From NCBI RefSeq assembly GCF_018446385.1, contig NW_024589868.1:62001-126000 (forward strand): DNA of 64,000 nt, written 5' to 3'. A program made the translations under genes and the position numbers. The notes under the pieces were generated by a model. The model ran no database searches and was not told the origin of the DNA. It was given only the letters and a program-made list of their open reading frames with translations. The stretch comes from Zingiber officinale. Taxonomy: Eukaryota; Streptophyta; Magnoliopsida; Zingiberales; Zingiberaceae. This document shows, in pieces, positions 33,756 to 46,585 of this stretch; position 1 is the first letter of the stretch, and each line of letters starts with the position of its first letter.

Positions 33756-36700
33756 ATGACCAGCTTGTGGTTGGCTTCGAATCCAAGCAAGAGATGGGGG
33801 GAAGCATTTTTTTTACTCTACACCCCCTTCTGGCTCACCCTCTGCCTCGGGATCATCGTCCCTAATAAGCTTTACGAGGTACGAACTTACTTCTTCCTGT
33901 TCGTGGCGGTTTCCTCCTCGTGATATCGTCCTTAGCTTATGCTTCTACATCCATTTTTCATGGACCGATTTGGGATTATGTCGAATGTTTTTCCTCTTTT
34001 CATTTGAATCATGGCTTTCGACTTCTATTTTCGCGTGCTTTGTGGCTTTTGATAGATTAGGTTTCTCTATCAACTAGAAATGGTTTCCTTGTCTCCTCAG
34101 AAATTATCAATATTTCATTTACTATTACTTTTTCCTCGCTACTGCCGTATTAGATCGTTTAATATTTAGTGATAAAAGACTGTCAGCTTGTTTACATTTT
34201 TCTTGAAGTGTGAAGAAATAAATGGCCTATACAGAATTTGTACGATTTGGAAGTATTGTATTTTAAATGCAGATTTCATGGAAATTGATGTTATTTTAAT
34301 GCTGAAAAATCTTGAGAAATTGTTATAAGCTGGACATTGATGACAGAAATTCACTGAATTGGAGTATCTGATTCTTGGGCTGGTTTCTGCTACTCCAGCT
34401 TTCTTGATACCACTTCTGATCGTGGGGAAGGTCCATACTTCGAACTCAAACTAGTTGATGATGTTACTAATTTGAGTACATAGCTTATCTGGTTTTCTTT
34501 GAGCAGCTATTCTTTCTTCGAGTACCTGCTTATTGCCCTTACTAAATTTATTTGATTTGCAGTTTTTTTACCACAAGTTTATTTATGTGTTACTTAATGT
34601 TGATGTTTCTGCACACTAAATGCAATGGAGCAAGCATGTCCCTAACAATCAATTTGGCATACCTTAGATAGGACTTGAAAAGAGGGAACAGAATGTTAAT
34701 TTTGCAACTTATTCTACAAGTTCTAAAATTTGTTAGATTCAAATTCTTCCTGTATGTTGGTTATTTCAGCTGTGTAACTAAACTGGAAACACAACTAATG
34801 CTATCTAATGTTGAGTGACAAATATCTGCAACACAAGATGATCAGGATTTGAATACTGATTTATTTTTTTCCTTATGTAGAAACAATCAGGATTTGGATA
34901 CTGATTTTTTTTTCTCATGTAGAACGATCAGGCGATGTGCTTGTTAGTGCCTCTGTCAAATTGTGATATCCATAGACTAGCAGTGGTCCAGCTGCTGAAC
35001 AGATGATTTTTAGGCATTCTACATACAGGGAAAGATTTGATGGATAATTAATGGACTGCCTTTGTGGTGACGCCTAGCATCTGTTTGGAAACAAAAGAGT
35101 TGCCGCCACATATTCTTTCTATTAAATAAAAAATAACAAAATTTTCCCTTTGCTTAGTTTGGTGTTCAAATTGGAACGTTTTGTCTTGTATGAATATATA
35201 ATGCCTTTTTAGTTTACATATTCTGACGTTGGTCTTTTTTTGCTTTATATGCCAATAACCTCTTTTTGTATCACTTCCCCCAAATTACTTCTTTGCAACT
35301 GCACTAACATCCACTCTCTACCTAAATTGAGTGTTTGATGCTGAAAAGTGAAATCAATAAAAACAGTTATATATAACTCGAGTTGAAGATTTCTCCTGCC
35401 CTTTCTTGCAGGCAGACAGTGGCAAATGCTGGAAAGACCGGTACTGGGTGAAGGTAACCTTACCTTTATTGATTCCTGGCAAGTATTTATTACTCATCCA
35501 TGATAATTTTTATAGGTATCACTACAAAAATCACATGACAAGTTTTTCTTTAGTTCTCTGCATTACTTTTTAAAGAAACACTGGGATTCAGTTTATAGCT
35601 TTGTTCTTAAAAAGTTCAGCTTTATTAAACACTTTGCTATATTTTTTCTCTTACTATAATGACGCTGTGTAAGATTTGATGATTTGTTTGCTTCAGGCAA
35701 ATCTGTGGATTGCAATTTTTAGTTATGTTGGGAACTACTTCTGGACTCACTATTTCTTCACAGTACTTGGAGCGTCATACACTTTTCCTTCGTGGAGAAT
35801 GAACAATGTAAGTGAGCAGACAAATGATGCTAATTTTTACTCTCTTTTTTTCCTTATATCAAACTCCAAAACATGTTATATAGAGTCCTTCCTTTGTTAT
35901 ATTGTCTTTTAAGTAGCTATGACAAAGTCTTGAGCTAAAAATAGATTCAATTTCTCTCCATTTTTGACAAATCAGGTGTTGAAATTCTCTTCTTACTGTA
36001 AACCATCTTCAAATTACAGCCTCACCACTAAAAATCAATCTGTGTATTTTCAGGCACCCTTTACAGTTTGCATCTTTCTTCATTTTGGATGAAAAGATAG
36101 TGCTCTTTACTTACAGATGCCTTCAAAAAATTTGGATGTGAAATTGCAACCAAATTAATGTTTTGCTACACTTCTTGATTCTTCCTTATGAGCTTCAATC
36201 TTCCATTTTTGAGTGTTCTTCTGAGCATTGAGGTGGACAACTATTCCGTTTGATAGAAAATAATTGATGTTTGACTGAATATAAATTAAATCTCTTATGC
36301 AAGGTATTTGGTTAGCCGACCTCACCTAGTGGGATAAGGCTTGGTTGTTGTTGTATGCAAGAGATTTGCTCCTTATGCTTAGATTCACTGAAAGTGTCGA
36401 AGGGAGGCTTCTTATTATGTAACCTGCATACATGTGTGATGTTCAAAAGCTAGTTGAATTTCTTTTAGCCTCTCTCTTTATGTTATCTTGGTATGGTCAA
36501 GAAAAAGAAGATAGTTGGCATATTGTACAATAACAATCACCTTAGTTTTTATATCAACTATCTTACTGATAAATTTGACGATCTGTTTGTTTGTGTGACT
36601 AAAGATGATATGCTGATAATCTCCTTAGATAGCACACATATCTTGTTACCATACTGATCCTATTTAGTGAAACAATCTTTTCAAAAATAGTGGTTAAAAC

Positions 36701-38082
36701 TGGATCGGACAGAGACTGGTTAAACTGGAAATTTGATACTTCAAGGGGGGAGTGCTAGAAATATTAGATTTAAAAGGTTATTGGTGTGGTTAATTTATAC
36801 CCACGTTGGTATTTAGTTTAAGATTTTTCCATGTTATCAAGTATTTAGTGTGATAATTGCAATTATTTGCGGGCATGTATAACGAAGTTAAAATAAATCT
36901 TTGACGTGTATTCATTATAGACACAACATTTCATTTTTCTATCATTCTAGATTTCTGATAACGTTAATTTTAGATTCTGTCATATATGATTGCTGGTGCA
37001 TTGCTGTCAATTAGCTTTATCAGAAGGTCGTGGTCTTAAATTGGTTATCCTGTCTGGTATGACAAATTATTCTGATGTTGCAGGTCCCACATACTACTTT
37101 CCTTCTCACTCATTCTTGTTTCCTGTTTTACCACATGGCATCAAATATTACACTTCGGAGACTGCGCCATTTCCTCACAGATTTACCACAGTCAATTCAA
37201 CTAGCCAGTGAAGCTGCATGGATTTTAGCTCTTTCTTATTTTATTGCTTATCTGGAGACTTTAGCTATTGCAAATGTATGTGGTAGCTTGTGTCTTCTAT
37301 CTTTGATGACTTCTCACCATCGTCTACCTTGTTTTTTTTCATTACATATAATAATCTATAAAAACAACTAAGGAAACATATTCAAAGAAATATAACCTTC
37401 TGAGGCTTAATTACAAATGGCTAATTCTTTCAGTTTTAGGAGAGCAAGCATAGCAAGAGAAGTTCAAGGAAACTATGGCAATAAAAACCTAAACTTGGAC
37501 TTGTTTTGCCTAAAACAAATACCTAAACACTGTAAACAATTTATTCATGTGAAAATGCTCTATCTGGACAAAAGTAAATGATATATGGAGGGTTCAAACT
37601 TTTGTAGAGCATTATGTGTGTCACAACCTTTTGAGGCCATCTGGTCAGGCTATCTTGATACTACATATTTCTAATATTAATGGCATATGCAGTTACTTAA
37701 AAAGCTGGTGTGGAAAACAGGAAAGGAAGTGAGAGAATCATGCATGAGAGTAGGGGGGTAGAGGAAGAAAGATGATTGTTAGATTCTCCAAGTTCCCTTT
37801 GAGAAGTCCTTCAATTTGCTAGTTATTTATAAATAGCTACTGACATGATGAATTCATCTTATGGGATCTTAAAATGTCTATATGAGATAATCTTAGAAAT
37901 TCCAGAATGAAACACTAATAAGACATGTTAGACCAAGCTATTTGGTGTTGGGTTGATTCATTATGAGCACAGTATATAGAATTTATTGCTCTATAAGGTT
38001 CCATTGAAGTAAAGAGCTTAGTAGGGTTCATAATATGAAAAGCAAGTGTTCCAACAAATCTGGACGGTTTGATACATCAGTT

Positions 38083-38147
<65 letters not shown>

Positions 38148-38830
38148 TTCATTCATTTGCAGTACACTTATAACCTGATGACTTTTGTATGTAATCTACA
38201 TGTTTTGCAGTTCCCCTACTATGAGTTCGTAGATCGGGAATCCATGTACAAAGTGGGATCATTATTCTATGCGATCTATTTCCTAGTGAGCTTCCCTATG
38301 TTTGGGAGGTAAGAAGCTTAATATGGCAGAAACGCTCAATATGAATTTCCTTGGGAGCTAGGATCAATAAACAAGAATGTTTCCATACATCTAACAACAT
38401 TACTGCATAGAACGTGACTGATTCTTTTCAAAGTTGTCAGCCTTTTCTTTTTCTTTATTGTGAATATGATATGGTAGCGTAGACAATAACAACAAAGTAA
38501 ATTAATATTGCTGAAGAGTATTTCCTTTTATGACAACTATCATCTCTATTGTAGTGTAGAATGTTATGCACTATGTTTGCACGCCACAAAGACTCTAACC
38601 TCTTAGTCCTTCTCAGGGTAGATGAGAAAGATGGTCAACCATGGGACCTCCCAAGGGTGGCTGTGGATGCACTGGGTGCGGCGATGCTTGTAACTATAAT
38701 ACTTGATTTATGGCGCATATTTCTTGGACCTATAGTTCCTATTCCAGAATCGAGGCAATGCAGTCAACCAGGGCTTGCGTGGTTCCACATACCAGAAGGC
38801 ACCGTTGTACGCCATGCCAACACTGCTTAG
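33756..38830 (+). CDS. CPI1: Cycloeucalenol cycloisomerase
   Basis: Seven exons (33756-33878, 34347-34430, 35412-35453, 35697-35807, 37084-37275, 38211-38308, 38617-38830) give 287 aa, matching the family's length of about 280. The enzyme opens the 9beta,19-cyclopropane ring of cycloeucalenol to give obtusifoliol, a step specific to plant sterol synthesis, in the endoplasmic reticulum membrane. Diagnostic stretches include LWLASNPSKRWGEAFFLLYT, FSYVGNYFWTHYFFTVLGAS, VPHTTFLLTHSCFLFYHMAS and WDLPRVAVDALGAAMLVTII. Several hydrophobic membrane segments are visible. All introns are GT-AG and all phases agree. The second donor (AAG|GTCCAT) is weak but supported by homology on both sides. The C-terminus beyond LAWFH is a little longer and less conserved than I recall for other species. 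Intron 5 contains a SINE-tail-free CT/TA microsatellite, and intron 4 a short SINE fragment. Confidence 0.95.
36304..36353 (+). mobile_element. 5'-truncated Au-type SINE
   Basis: The 50 bp end with GTGGGATAAGGCTTGGTTG and then TTGTTG, the well-known 3' end of plant Au SINEs. The 8-bp target duplication TATGCAAG flanks it at 36296-36303 and 36354-36361. It lies in intron 4 of the cycloisomerase gene. Confidence 0.8.
38094..38147 (+). repeat. Compound microsatellite (CT)n(TA)n
   Basis: About 14 CT repeats run directly into about 13 TA repeats, 64 bases before the acceptor of the sixth exon of the cycloisomerase gene. Length changes here could alter the pyrimidine context of that acceptor (inference). 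Confidence 0.95.
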
Positions 38831-39304
38831 CAATAGACCTTTAGATTTCCCCCTTTGCATAGTTCTGTTGTGTTCCTTTTCAAATTTGCTCAATTCCAAG
38901 GGCCTAGACATCCCAAAATGCCCTACTTTCTATCAAACTCTGTCACCCAATGTTCCCACTTAGTACTGCGTGGTGGTGACCCTTCAACTAAACAATTATT
39001 TGATTGCAAATTTTGCATGCTAAAAATGCAATCTAGCATTGGAGAATGCTAAGCTATTTCTTGGGGAAAAGGTAATATGAATGCACAACGTTTTTACCCG
39101 AAAGTTTATTTAAGTGCGTTTATAATTTAAAGTTTTGATATTATAGTCATACTCAATAAATTCTTAATGCATGTTTACTAGAAATTATTTCCTTGTCACT
39201 TTTATGATCATGCTACCAGCTTCATTATCTCGAATCGGATGATTTGATGCCTCAACCACATGAAACAGAAGTAACGCAAGTTTTCATTCCATTACTTGAA
39301 CCAT

Positions 39305-40000
39305 TCAGGAATGCGACTCTGGAGCTTCTACAACAGCTTTACAGTTAGTTAATTCATCACCTGGCCAATTACAAACTACTTGGCTTCTCAGTTTCGTTAG
39401 TTCCAAGGACACTGAGCTGACCAAAATCCAACTTGATTTTTGTGTAGTTACTTACACTTGGATAATGGTGCGGCAAGGGCTGCTCATCACTTGGTTTATT
39501 CCTGCCATGGCTCTCAACTTCCTCTCTTTAATTGCAGGATCCTCTAAAAGCAGCACCTTGTCCTTGTCCCTGACTCCCACCATGTGAAGATGCTCATCGT
39601 CCTCTCTCTCCTTTCCCCTGAACAGAAGCCTCTGCTCCCTCGGTTCTAATCCTGTCACCATGGACGCTGCCATCTTCATCTCCCCTGCAATTCCACATGA
39701 ATTTAGTGCATCAAAAGTGGGTATTGATTAAACATATGAACGGAGAAGGGACTCACAGAATGTGGCCGTGGCTCCCAGGGAGATGTAATGAGAATTAAAT
39801 CCAGTGGATATTCTCACTGTGATTACTTCATCACCTCCCTCTTCGCATTCCCTCTTCTGAACCAGCATTCCTCCAGGCCGCACCTCCCACTGGATGTCGC
39901 CGCCGCCGCCATGGCCTTCGATAGCTCCATTGCCGCTGTGATTCACCTTAGAACTTCTCTTGAACAGCCTCTTTGATCTCAACTTGATCATTCTCTCCAA
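39305..40000 (-). CDS. BAG-family-like protein with ubiquitin-like domain, BAG domain reduced or lost
   Basis: Three minus-strand exons (40000-39757, 39684-39456, 39416-39305) give 194 aa. Plant BAG1-4 hallmarks are clear: WEVRPGGMLVQKRE near residue 38, then a ubiquitin-like domain (VITVRISTGFNSHYISLGAT .. TGLEPREQRLLFRGKERED .. DKDKVLLLEDPA). The known family tethers a C-terminal BAG domain that binds the Hsp70 ATPase domain. Here the third exon begins with VSLELTKLRSQV, resembling the first BAG helix, but then leaves the pattern and stops after about 24 residues. Either the domain is truncated or a further exon was missed. Donors are TTCT|GTGAGT and CAAGT|GTAAGT; acceptors are TTGCAG and GGTCAG; phases agree. 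The first two exons are secure and the third is tentative. The gene is convergent with the cycloisomerase gene, 474 bp from its stop codon. Confidence 0.7.
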
Positions 40001-40052
40001 GGGAAGTTTAATTTGGATGCTCGTGTGATCTGACTTTCGAGTCCCGGAGGAC

Positions 40053-40064
40053 TATACTTATAGG
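40053..40064 (-). promoter_or_regulatory. TATA-like motif upstream of the BAG-like gene
   Basis: The minus strand reads CCTATAAGTATAG here, about 55 bases before the ATG at 40000, which would give a 5' UTR of roughly 25 bases. Confidence 0.35.
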
Positions 40065-43000
40065 GAAGAGTTATGAGAGCTTGGACATGCTTTAGAAGCG
40101 TGCATTAAGATATTAAAAGGGGGTTTCATTTGTGGGACAAGACAAGACACAAGAGAAGCTAGCTTTAAAAAGCAAACAAAAAAAAAGAAAAGTATCGAGT
40201 CAGATAAGCTTCTTTTCTGAAGGACATGGAAAGAATTGAGATCTTTAATTCCTTTTGGTGAGATTGTTTCCTAAAGATGCGATTGAGTGAGTTCTGGAGA
40301 TGTTTTGATTAAAGATTAGCAATAAGGTGAGAACAACTAGCACATGGGGCTGGCAACATGCTTTACTCTATTACGGAGCTTGTTCAATCATCCACATGGT
40401 CGGCTGAGAAATCGGTGAAAATTATTATTATTATTTTATAATGGTCTTAGTACTTTTCTTATTTTTTTTTCTTCTTCTTCTCCTTAAAAAACGGGTTGTA
40501 ATTGCAATTCCATCAATAAGAAATGGGCTTGGGACGGCGGTGCACGTGGACGTGATATGGTCAATATCTTTAAAATGGATGGGAGAACCGTAAACATATA
40601 GAAATGGAACCAATTAGAACCTCGATGATACGTAATTTACAATTAAAGATACAATAATTGATTGGATCGCTAAGGTTCTTTACAAGGATTGAGATTAAAA
40701 GTTATTTTACATTATTTTGTATTTTAAAAAGACCGCTTGATTAATATTGAATAAGTCCTTGTAATTTACTCTTTTATATCATAAGTCCCTGACGACTTTT
40801 TATTTTCCTAAAAAAATATAGGCAGTTATTATGGTGATTTTAATTTTAACATGGAAATGACTAAATAAAAGAGGCTAATAAAAATAAGAAAGGTAATAAA
40901 TAGGTTTCTGTATAATTAATAAATTTCATCAAAATATACCTAATAATTGATGTTGTAATAATTGAAAGCAGAAAGTATGATAATTGGACGTTTGTTTGTA
41001 TTTTTTTCTTTTTTTTAAGAAAATTAAAAATACGTTTAGTTTATATTTTTTAGGTTCATTTTCTAAAAAAAGTATTTTTCGAGAAAACAGAAAATGAAAA
41101 AAAGTTATTTTTTAAAAAATAAAAGTTATAATTTTCTGAAAATAAAAATAAAAATAAAAATAAAACAAACCAGACGCTCTGGTAAGATTTGTAGAATCTA
41201 GTTTTTTTTAAAAAAAATATATATAATAACACTATTTAGTGTAGATGACTTATTAAATTCCTGAATAGATAAGTCACACAAAAAATACCTAATTTTCATG
41301 ATAAAAATTCAGTTGCTAATTTAAATTAATCTAACAACCAATTAATGACCAGTAATACATATAGGTGTCTTTTTTTATCATAATTTAATTTAGCGACTGT
41401 ATTAATATTTCGATCGTTATATTTGACAATCAAATTAATATTTGATCGTTAAAATTAAACATCGAAACAATTTTCAATTACAAATTTATAAATATTTTTT
41501 TTTCCTATTTTAACAAATAGCGGCCGAAATTGAATTTCAATCTATCAGGGATGGAAATCTAATTTCGTTATCTAATATAGGGATAAATTAGATAATTAGA
41601 TTAGGTCATATATGAAATTCTGATATTAGATTTAGGTCATAAATGTTAATTCTGATATTCCATATAGAATAAATTTTCGGATCAAATATTAGTATAATTT
41701 TCTAATAAATGAAATTAACTAGCAATAGAGCATACATAATAATTTAAATTACTACGATTATGAAGTAAACCGTAAATTTTTAATGTCACATTCATAAAAA
41801 TACTAAATTTGTACTATTCTAATTATTCCATTGAAATTATTTGTCCGATATATTAATACCCTCTCTGTTCATATGTAAAATCTTGGCCTTCTTCAATCTT
41901 GAATACAGAATATTCTCTCTTTGCATTTATTGTAGTTCCTTCTCAACTAATATTATAAATGGAATCGTCTTATTATTTTTCTGAAAAAATCTATTTACAT
42001 ATTTTGATTTTTATATAATTTAATTTTATAAAAAAATATAATTACATCTTACTATAGATAAATATTTTTTTTATTTTTTTAGTTTTAATAATTTAATTTT
42101 TCAATTAATTTCATAGATGATCGATTCGGTTCATTAAAATTTCTAACTGACTATTGAGATAAATCATAAAATTGTTTTGACTCATCCAAAATACCAATAT
42201 TCAAAAAAATATCTTACAATAATCACAGCTAAAATTTAAATCTTAATTCCCTTTACACATGAAAGGATATCACACCATTATCCCGAAATATGTTATTAGA
42301 TAAAACAGAGCAATGTTACTGTCGTGTAATACTTTCAAATTCTAATCCGTTAATAACATAGCTCAGCGAATTTTAAATAATTTTTTAGTTTATCCGATAC
42401 AAAATTTAATTGATTTTTTCTAAAACTTATCTTGATAAAACTCTAACTATCTCTACATTATCTAAAATAAACCTAATTAATCTTTTCTAAAATTTATTAG
42501 AATAAATATTTAATCATCCTGAAAAAAAAAGTGATAAAGAGATGATATCTCACACATAGGTCCCATAAATAAATATACCCCAACTGTGCATCTATTGTAT
42601 AGAAAACAGAAAGTATGATAATTCAGAGGACGTTTGATTTGTATTTTTTTTAAATTTTTTAAGAAAATATAAATACGTTTAGTTTATATTTTTTAGGTTT
42701 ATTTTCTAGAAAAAAGAGAGTATTTTTTTAAGAAAACGGAAAATATTAAAAAATTATTTTTTTAAAAAAATAAAAATATAGTTTTTGAAAATAAAAAAAA
42801 CGATCTAGTAAGATTTGTAGAATCTAGTTTTTTTAAAAAAATATATAATAATACTATTTCCTGTAATAATGAATTATTAGATTCACTAAATAAATAAGTC
42901 ACACAAAAAATACCTGATCAAATATTCCGTTGCTAATTTAAATTAATCTAAACAAATTGGTCAACTTTTTTTTTATCGTAATTTAATTTAACGAGTGAAT

Positions 43001-44880
43001 TAATATTTCTATCGTTATATTTGACTATTAAATTAATAATTGATCGTTAAAATTAACCCTCGAAATAATTTTTCAGTTACAAATTTATAAATATTTTTTT
43101 TTTCCATTTTAACAAATAGTGACAGAAATTAAATTTCAATCGCTATCATTTGGGATCGAAATCTAATTTCGTTACCTAATATAGGTTCTGAATTAGATTT
43201 AGATCATAAATGTTAATTCTGATTGCTAATATTCCATATAGAATACATTTCGGATCAAATATTAGTGTAATTTTCTAATAAATGAAATTAACTAGAGCAT
43301 AAATCTGAATGATTTAAATTGTTTATTTTTATTTTCCGATATACTAATACTCTATCCATCCGAAATCTTGGTCTTGTTTCAATCCTAGATCTAGAATATT
43401 CTCTCTTTATACTTATTGTACTTCATATATTTCTGAAAAAATCCATCCGAAATATTTCTTGTTTCAATCCTGGATCTAGAATATTCTCTCTTTATATTTA
43501 TTGTACTTCATTCTCTACGGATATTATAATTGAATCGTCTTATTATATTTCCATTTGCGTATTTTCATAAAGATAGGAGACTATTTTGATTCTTATATAA
43601 TTTAATTTTATAAAAAATATAATTACATTTGACAAGAGATAAACATAAAGTATTTTTATTTTTAATAATTCAATTTTTCGATTTTAGAAGTGATTGATTC
43701 AATGAAAATTTCTAATTGACAATCAAAATAAATCATCAAGTCGTTAGGCTCATCCAAAATATCAATCTTAGACTTACTTTTTACTAGAATAAAAATTTCT
43801 TACAATAATCGCTTAATTCCCTTTATACATGGATGGATATCACACCATTATCTCGAGAAATATTATTAGATAACACACAGCAATGTTACCGGGCATCAGT
43901 TAATACTTTCAAATTCTAACCGGGCATCAGTTAATACTTTCAAATTCTAATCCGTTAATAACATAGCTCAGTCTTTTTATTTTTAAATTTTAAATAATTA
44001 TTTAAGTTTATCTGTTAAAAAATTTAATTGATTTTTTCTAAAACTTATCTTGATAAAACTCTGACTATCTCGACATTATCTAAAATAAATCTAATTAATC
44101 TTTTCTAAAATTTATTAGAATAAATATTTAATCATCCTGAAAAACAAGGTGATAAAGAGGATGATATCTCACGGATTAAGTCCCATAAATAAATATATTA
44201 ACTGTGCATCTATTATATAGAAAGCACTGCCAGATTCAAACTTAGCTCTGGCCGACTCTGCACAACATTAAAGGGATATATGCATCTTTCTTCTATTCAG
44301 GTTTGTCACATATATATCACTTTTGAACTCCTTCCTTTCTTTTGTTCAGACTTTGCTTTACACAATTTACATGCAATGATTCATGCAAACTATACAATCT
44401 CCTGCTGAAGCAATTTTCAAGTTGTTTTATGTCTGTGAGATGCATGATCTTTTCCGTACAAAGTCGATGTGTTAGAGTAAAAATATTTCTCATAATTTAT
44501 TTGTTTATATCTAGTCGAGGGCTGATAATACTGAGCCGTCTTATAGTGTTATTACATTTAACTCCAATTATCAAGTTGTTTTAGTAAAATTAGGTGAAGC
44601 TATCAATTTATTTTTCGTAAACTACATATATATTTTGAGTGAATTACTGCTTTTCAGTCTTCACTCATCGTTTTCGAAAATATATCTAAAAAAAGTGCAC
44701 TTTGCACAAACAATCACCTTTAATATTGTAGGTACTATATCTGTAAGTTGTAATTTTTTTAAACAAAATGTTATAATAAGTTTATTTTAAGGGGTGGGAA
44801 TGTCTAAACGAAAGAATTAGAAGTTTAATAAAAGAATTAAAAAATTGATTAAAATAATACTAAAATGTAATAAAACAGGC
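40065..44880. other. Gene-free AT-rich region
   Basis: No coding region is supported. Most of it is occupied by a 1.6-kb tandem duplication (separate entry). The segment 44220-44880 is AT-rich DNA leading to the promoter of the RCC1-repeat gene. Confidence 0.6.
40965..44220. repeat. Tandem duplication of a 1.6-kb AT-rich segment
   Basis: Copy A runs from about 40965 to 42602 and copy B from about 42603 to 44220. Matching landmarks occur in the same order in both: GAAAGTATGATAATT (40971 and 42609), AAGATTTGTAGAATCTAG (about 41186 and 42810), AAGTCACACAAAAAATACCT (about 41272 and 42896), and CCCATAAATAAATAT..CTGTGCATCTATT at the ends. Identity is high but with many small indels. Copy B carries extra short tandem duplications of about 32 bp near 43888-43950 and about 70-100 bp near 43350-43515. 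No coding function is visible. Confidence 0.85.
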
Positions 44881-44947
44881 TCGGCCTGGCAAGCTTCGGC
44901 CCAATCGTAGCACTGTAGCTAACGTGTGGGTCTCCCGGGCCGAGTGC

Positions 44948-44956
44948 GTATAAAAC
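44948..44956 (+). promoter_or_regulatory. TATA motif and nearby site II of the RCC1-repeat gene
   Basis: GTATAAAAC at 44948-44956 is followed by a pyrimidine-rich 5' UTR-like stretch. A GGCCCAA motif (site II) lies upstream at about 44899. The coding start is 1.6 kb further on, so a long 5' UTR intron is expected. Confidence 0.45.
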
Positions 44957-46585
44957 TGGGAATTGTCCTCCTCCCGATGACACCTCATCACTCTGTTCAC
45001 CTCGTTCCTCCCTCATCTTCTCCACGTCTCTACCCATCCCACCCCATCGGATTCCTCCTCTCGATCTCGATCCGGTACCTGAAGTGTCCCGATCGCGTCG
45101 AGTTCCGATTCCGTCTCTAATTTATTGTAATCGTGGAGAAGAATCGGGGGAAAGGACGAGGGAAGCGCCCGGATAGTTGTCGCTCATCAGTCCGGTAGCA
45201 TCTCTCGCTCCCGATGGAATTGTCGAATGATCTGCGGCCTTTTTCAGCGTTCTCTGATTTTCTCGATCTTTGTTTGTTCGATCTGGACTTAAAATTTTGA
45301 TTTTTTTTAATCTTATTTCTTGCCTATGTTTACCTGAATGGTCGTCCTCTCGTCTGCCTCTAGCTCTGGTATTTTGTTTCTTTTTTTGTGAAATGAAGTT
45401 TGGCATGTGATTTCCGATACTGATTTGTTTCCAAGTTGACCTAAAGATTCAACATTTCCTTTTCTCATCCCGTTTTTTTGGGGGAAAAGCAAAAGGGTTG
45501 TCTGTTCTCATTGATGTTTGATTATGTTTATGGGCATTTGTATCTTATCATGTGAATTGAATTTTTATTTTTATTTAGTTTTGTTTCTTTACGTCGACTG
45601 AACTTATTCTTCAAGATTGCTTTCCCCTTGGTTATCTGTTTCGTGGTGTGTGTAACAAAGTCGCAGAATTTATTGACGATTGTGGGATTCGTTCGGCGAA
45701 ATATCTTCTGGAGTGGAATACTTCTCTTTCTCTTTGAGAACATCTCTGGGAATATGCTTTGTTTGGAAGCTTGTACTGCCCGGATCATTTCCTTCCCTTG
45801 TTGTACTTGGCTTCCTTCTTTTGCTCTTTTTTCCTTTGAGGGTTTCCTATATAGTTATATGAAGCTTAGACTTGCTCTAGATCGTCCAGGACATCGATTG
45901 CTTCCAAACTTTTCACAAACATTGCAATAATAGCTTTGAGCTTAAGTAATTGTTTTAAAATCCTGCTTGTGCTAGAGATCCACATCTTGCAGGCTAAATT
46001 TTCCTTCTTTCCTGTTTCAAACAAGGGCTTATCCTGCCCAAAGCTTCTCAATTTCTTTTGATGATCGATCTTGCTTTACTTTTTTGATTACATCCTTAAT
46101 CTCCATCTGTGATTATGATTGCTTTTCCTACTTGTTTCGTACGAGTTTTATCTCATCTTTTAAAACAAAAATGTTTCTCAATCTTTGTTTTTCTAAACTT
46201 TATTAGTGTATTTGTTTGATTTACGGTTTTTTTCCTCTTCTTAATTTGGATGGTTCCCCATGAAAATTATTTATAATATGACTGAGATATTGACCAACTT
46301 CTCTTTATTGTTTCTTCATTCAGGATTTTCATATGTTAGTATGCTTTGTGACCAAAATATGCCAAAATTTGACAAGTTTGAGGATTGGAGTCAGAAGATC
46401 TGACTTGTTATTTTGCAAATACTCATCCCAAAAGTAATGTGAAGGATTGTTCTTGGTCTTTGCTGCCACTTCCTGTTTGTCAATATCTTGAAGTGGTACA
46501 CTGGAGGTGGTGTTTCAGATATAAGCTTTTGCTTGAAATAACCCCACTGCTTCAGGTTTGGGAACTAAGAATTAGACAGTGCCCG
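44957..46585 (+). other. 5' UTR exon(s) and 5' UTR intron of the RCC1-repeat gene
   Basis: The start is GC-rich and leader-like to about 45250, then AT/T-rich intronic sequence follows. Candidate acceptors before the coding start are ATTCAG at about 46323 and CTTCAG at about 46556. The exact splice sites were not resolved. Open frames such as 45628-45930 have no family resemblance. Confidence 0.4.

Noticed and set aside
45628-45930. 100-aa hydrophobic open frame in the RCC1-gene leader region
   Set aside because: T-rich intronic sequence gives Phe/Leu-rich frames in two registers. There is no family match.
46385-46585. Upstream in-frame extension of the RCC1-repeat protein
   Set aside because: The frame is open, but the conserved family start is at MDATAS (46586). 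The extension reads like intron or UTR and contains a candidate acceptor.
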